Assembly (NCBI GenBank): GCA_019247775.1
Contig: JAFBAN010000002.1
Span: 1 to 42,373, forward strand
DNA from: Chitinophagaceae bacterium
Lineage (GTDB): Bacteria > Bacteroidota > Bacteroidia > Chitinophagales > Chitinophagaceae
DNA: 42,373 nucleotides
Reading direction: 5' to 3'
The position numbers and the translations under genes were made by a program. The first letter of the stretch is position 1, and each line of letters starts with the position of its first letter. Under the pieces are notes generated by a model. That model ran no database searches. It was not told where the DNA came from and was given only the letters and a program-made list of their open reading frames with translations. Below, piece after piece: positions 39,694-42,373 of the stretch.

Positions 39694-41786
39694 GCGAACA
39701 GCGTGCGGTCCATATCATTCATCAACTGCAGCGAAACTGGAACAGACGGCTGCTGCTGGCGCGCGTTTTACTGGCCCTGGCATCAGCCATTCTGATTTCA
39801 TCCGCCGGCATTTTCCTGTTCCGTATGAACGCATGGTGGTCGCTGCCTATCCTGCTTATCGCGATGGCAGTAACGATGGCATTGCGCGAAAAGATTTCAG
39901 TGAAGGATATCATCATCCATCTCGATACAAACATAGCCGGCCTCGAAGAAAGCAGCAGCCTGCTACTGCAGGATGAACAGCAGATGAACCTGCTGCAGAA
40001 ATTACAGGTCCGGAAAATTGCAGAAGCCATCGATGAACATCCGCAGCCCGCAACCATCAGAGCCCGGCTCAACGCCGCAGCGGGCTTTGTGGCTATCGCG
40101 ATCATACTCTCGGTTCTGCTTGCATGGCTTGCGCCGGCTTCCGGAGTAATGGGCCCATTCGAAACAGCGAATAATCCATCCCTGGTCCATAAACCGGAAA
40201 TAAAACCGGCGGGTATCGACAGACTGTCGCTGATCCTTACACCACCGGCTTATACCGGCAGAAAACAAAGACAGCAGGATCGGTTCAACCTGAGCATTGA
40301 AGAAGGCGGACATTTATTCTGGAATATTACCACCACACCGGGTGTGCACAGTTTGCAACTGCTTTTTAACGACGGCTCCATCCTGCCTTTGCGCTCCACC
40401 GATCAACAACACTGGATGGCGGGCAAACTCATAGACAAGCCGGGATTTTACCAGGTAAAACTCGATACGGTACTTTCCGAATTGTACCAGGTAGAAATGA
40501 TCAAAGACCAGCAGCCCGTGATCACCGTACAATCACCCAAACCGAATACCCTGATCGAGCCCTGGATGCGCAGCGAGTCGCAGGTGAAGCTGGCTCTGAG
40601 CGACGACTATGGTATCCGCCAGTCATTCATCGCCGCAACCGTTGCCAGCGGCAGCGGCGAAGCGGTAAAATTCAAACAACAACAGCTGTCATTCCCCGGC
40701 TTTGCAGCGGGCGGAACCCAATACCAGTTGCAGAAACTGATCGATCTGAAAGCGCTGGGTATGAAAAGAGGAGATGAACTGTATTTCTACATTACGGCCT
40801 CTGACAATCACGGACAGGAAAAACATTCCGATATGTACATCGTGCGCATCGAAGACACGGCGCAGCTGATGAGCGTTGAGGGATTGGCCAGCGGACTCGA
40901 TATCAAACCGGAATTTTTCCGCAGCCAGCGGCAGATCATTATCGAGACCGAACAACTGCTTCGCGAGAAAGATACGATCAGCGTAAGCGAATTCAACCGG
41001 CGCAGCAATAACCTGGGCATCGACCAGAAACTGTTGCGGCTGCGTTACAGCAAATTCCTTGGCGAAGAAGAATCCGAAGGCGCCCATGATGATGCGGGCG
41101 GTTTTACCAGCGCTGAGGATTTCAACAATGCGGAAAAGATACTCGATGAAGTGACCCACAAACACGATATCGCCGAAGACGCCAGCTTCTTCGATCCGCA
41201 GACCAAAAAGCAATTGAAAGCTACACTGTCCGAAATGTGGAAATCGGAATTGCAGCTGCGCGTGATGAAACCGAAAGAAGCATTGCCTTTCGAATACACG
41301 GCTTTACGGTTGCTGAAAGACCTGCAGCAGCAATCGCGTGTTTATGTTGCCAAGACCGGGGTTAAGACCGCCCCGCTCAAGCCCGAGAAGCGACTGACAG
41401 GCGAGCTCGACAAGATCGATGCTCCGGTGTTGCAGCAGGATTATCAGCCAGACAATAGCTCGCTCGCTATCCGCAAAGCATTGGGGGCATTGGAACTGGT
41501 GAAGAGCAGGGAGGATTTATCGCAACGTTCCATTGCAGATCTGGAACAGGCCAGTATCCAGTTAAGCCAGCGTGCGGCGGCCGAGCCCGGCATTTATCTC
41601 CGGGCTTTCGAGTCGCTTCGGCATATCCTGCAACGGAATTTTACCGCGAGCGATATCGAGACCGCCGGGCATGGCCTGCAGCGCATGCTGAACAATGTAT
41701 CCCGGGCGCCTGCCCGCTGGCAGCGCAGCGCAGACAATGAACTTTCACAACGCTATTTTCAACAGTTAAATCCGGGCAATGAATGA
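39690..41786 (+). CDS. DUF4175-like membrane protein
   Basis: From ATG 39690 the protein is 698 residues. Membrane segments occur in the first 65 residues and around residues 130-150 (AAGFVAIAIILSVLLAWLAP). A large periplasmic region with Ig-like strands (SLILTPPAYTGRKQRQQDRF) and a long helical C-terminal half follow. The layout fits DUF4175-type proteins of the Bacteroidota MoxR cluster; the function is unknown, possibly envelope integrity. The start overlaps the previous stop (ATGA). Confidence 0.8.
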   Translation: MSEQRAVHIIHQLQRNWNRRLLLARVLLALASAILISSAGIFLFRMNAWWSLPILLIAMAVTMALREKISVKDIIIHLDTNIAGLEESSSLLLQDEQQMNLLQKLQVRKIAEAIDEHPQPATIRARLNAAAGFVAIAIILSVLLAWLAPASGVMGPFETANNPSLVHKPEIKPAGIDRLSLILTPPAYTGRKQRQQDRFNLSIEEGGHLFWNITTTPGVHSLQLLFNDGSILPLRSTDQQHWMAGKLIDKPGFYQVKLDTVLSELYQVEMIKDQQPVITVQSPKPNTLIEPWMRSESQVKLALSDDYGIRQSFIAATVASGSGEAVKFKQQQLSFPGFAAGGTQYQLQKLIDLKALGMKRGDELYFYITASDNHGQEKHSDMYIVRIEDTAQLMSVEGLASGLDIKPEFFRSQRQIIIETEQLLREKDTISVSEFNRRSNNLGIDQKLLRLRYSKFLGEEESEGAHDDAGGFTSAEDFNNAEKILDEVTHKHDIAEDASFFDPQTKKQLKATLSEMWKSELQLRVMKPKEALPFEYTALRLLKDLQQQSRVYVAKTGVKTAPLKPEKRLTGELDKIDAPVLQQDYQPDNSSLAIRKALGALELVKSREDLSQRSIADLEQASIQLSQRAAAEPGIYLRAFESLRHILQRNFTASDIETAGHGLQRMLNNVSRAPARWQRSADNELSQRYFQQLNPGNE

Positions 41787-42373
41787 TCTCCATTACATAG
41801 CCATCGGGTTGAGCACTGCGCTGCTGGGCTTTCTGGTCTGGAAAGAGACCAGCAGGCCTAACAAAGCAAGGATAGGCCTTCGGATCATTGCAAATGTGCT
41901 GACAGTGGCCGGACTGTTGTGCCTGATACTCCCATTGCAATATAGAAAAGACCTGCGGAGCGACCGGCGGACTGCGATCGTTTTAACCCCGGGTTTTAGT
42001 GAAGACAGCGTAAATGCTTTTATCCGCACGATCTCAGCGGCTGCACCCGTTTATGTTGCCGATAATACTTTAACAGAAGCCCGGAAATTCCGGCCGCAAT
42101 TGCTGGATAGCAGAGAGCAGGTAGGCAGTATCCTGCATGTGTTCGGCCAAGGATTGCCGCGAGAAACATTGCAAACCTTAGCGGCTGACTCTATTGTCTT
42201 TCATCCTTCGCTGCTGACAGGCATCACAGGCGTTCACTGGAATACAAAATTATTCAGCGGTGAAAAGCTGGTGATGACCGGAACTTATCATAATCCATCG
42301 GGCAGACCGCTTCGCATTGCCCTGAGCAGTTACCGGTCTGTGATGGATTCCGCAACTATTCCCGCAAAAACCA
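41779..42373 (+). CDS. Membrane protein of the MoxR cluster, 5' part only
   Basis: ATG 41779 overlaps the previous stop by 8 nt, and the frame stays open to the window end (198 codons). The N-terminus (MNDLHYIAIGLSTALLGFLV) and IIANVLTVAGLLCLILPLQ are two membrane segments. An alpha/beta-like domain follows with TAIVLTPGFSEDSVNAF and SILHVFGQGLPRETLQTLA. It resembles the long BatD/E-like envelope proteins that close these operons. The C-terminus is outside the window. Confidence 0.75.
   Translation, partial: MNDLHYIAIGLSTALLGFLVWKETSRPNKARIGLRIIANVLTVAGLLCLILPLQYRKDLRSDRRTAIVLTPGFSEDSVNAFIRTISAAAPVYVADNTLTEARKFRPQLLDSREQVGSILHVFGQGLPRETLQTLAADSIVFHPSLLTGITGVHWNTKLFSGEKLVMTGTYHNPSGRPLRIALSSYRSVMDSATIPAKT

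Noticed and set aside
1..42373. CRISPR arrays, rRNA operons, insertion sequences
   Set aside because: No regularly spaced direct repeats, rRNA-like sequence or transposase motifs were seen. The TnsA-like protein has no transposase partner.

Overview
The window looks like a piece of a Bacteroidota chromosome, most likely family Chitinophagaceae. The evidence is a type IX secretion (Por-type) C-terminal tail on a secreted protease, many SpI and lipoprotein-signal proteins, TTG / TAnnTTTG promoters, weak Shine-Dalgarno sites, and the conserved MoxR-DUF58-BatA-like-DUF4175-like gene cluster. The assignment rests on recognition of families, not on a database search.

Layout. (1) Bases 1 to about 9514 are the right-hand part of a mobilizable or integrative element. 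It carries a mobile-element-associated hypothetical protein (cut by the window edge), an M48-type membrane metalloprotease, a Crp-like regulator, a small zinc-finger protein, a single-stranded DNA-binding protein, a stand-alone TnsA-like nuclease, a DUF932 protein, a 60-residue protein, a MobC-like accessory protein, a MOBP-type relaxase and a VirD4/TraG-like coupling protein. No integrase and no type IV secretion channel are visible, so either the element is mobilized in trans or the rest lies to the left. Its right boundary is probably at 9491-9514, where a tRNA 3'-end fragment is followed by a rho-independent terminator. (2) Bases 9546-10590 are decayed chromosomal DNA: a probable C10 peptidase 3' remnant and two small secreted-protein genes whose reading frames are broken. 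(3) Bases 10630-13541 hold a secreted trypsin-like protease with a T9SS tail, next to a small outer-membrane-type protein. (4) Bases 13914-17660 contain two ArsR/SRPBCC (AHSA1) cassettes on opposite strands, each with an inverted-repeat operator embedded in a recognizable promoter. (5) Bases 17843-36262 hold housekeeping and accessory genes: an FtsX-type permease, a response regulator, a luciferase-like oxidoreductase, a YHYH/MORN/SCO lipoprotein operon, dCMP deaminase, a YncE-like propeller protein, an EamA protein, an SGNH hydrolase, a serine beta-lactamase-like hydrolase, an AI-2E family transporter, a GH16 glycosidase, an alpha/beta hydrolase and DUF4159. (6) Bases 36364-42373 are a tightly coupled MoxR ATPase / DUF58 / BatA-like / DUF4175-like / membrane protein operon that runs off the right edge.

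Two patterns stand out beyond the genes. First, intergenic spaces between 15.6 and 35.6 kb are repeatedly filled by long, nearly perfect inverted repeats. Each has arms of a different, often internally periodic word, so architecture is shared but sequence is not; one of them (30327-30402) carries the stop codons of two convergent genes in its ends. Second, the two ArsR/SRPBCC cassettes use different operator sequences placed at equivalent positions over the -7 element, which suggests two parallel, insulated autoregulatory circuits.
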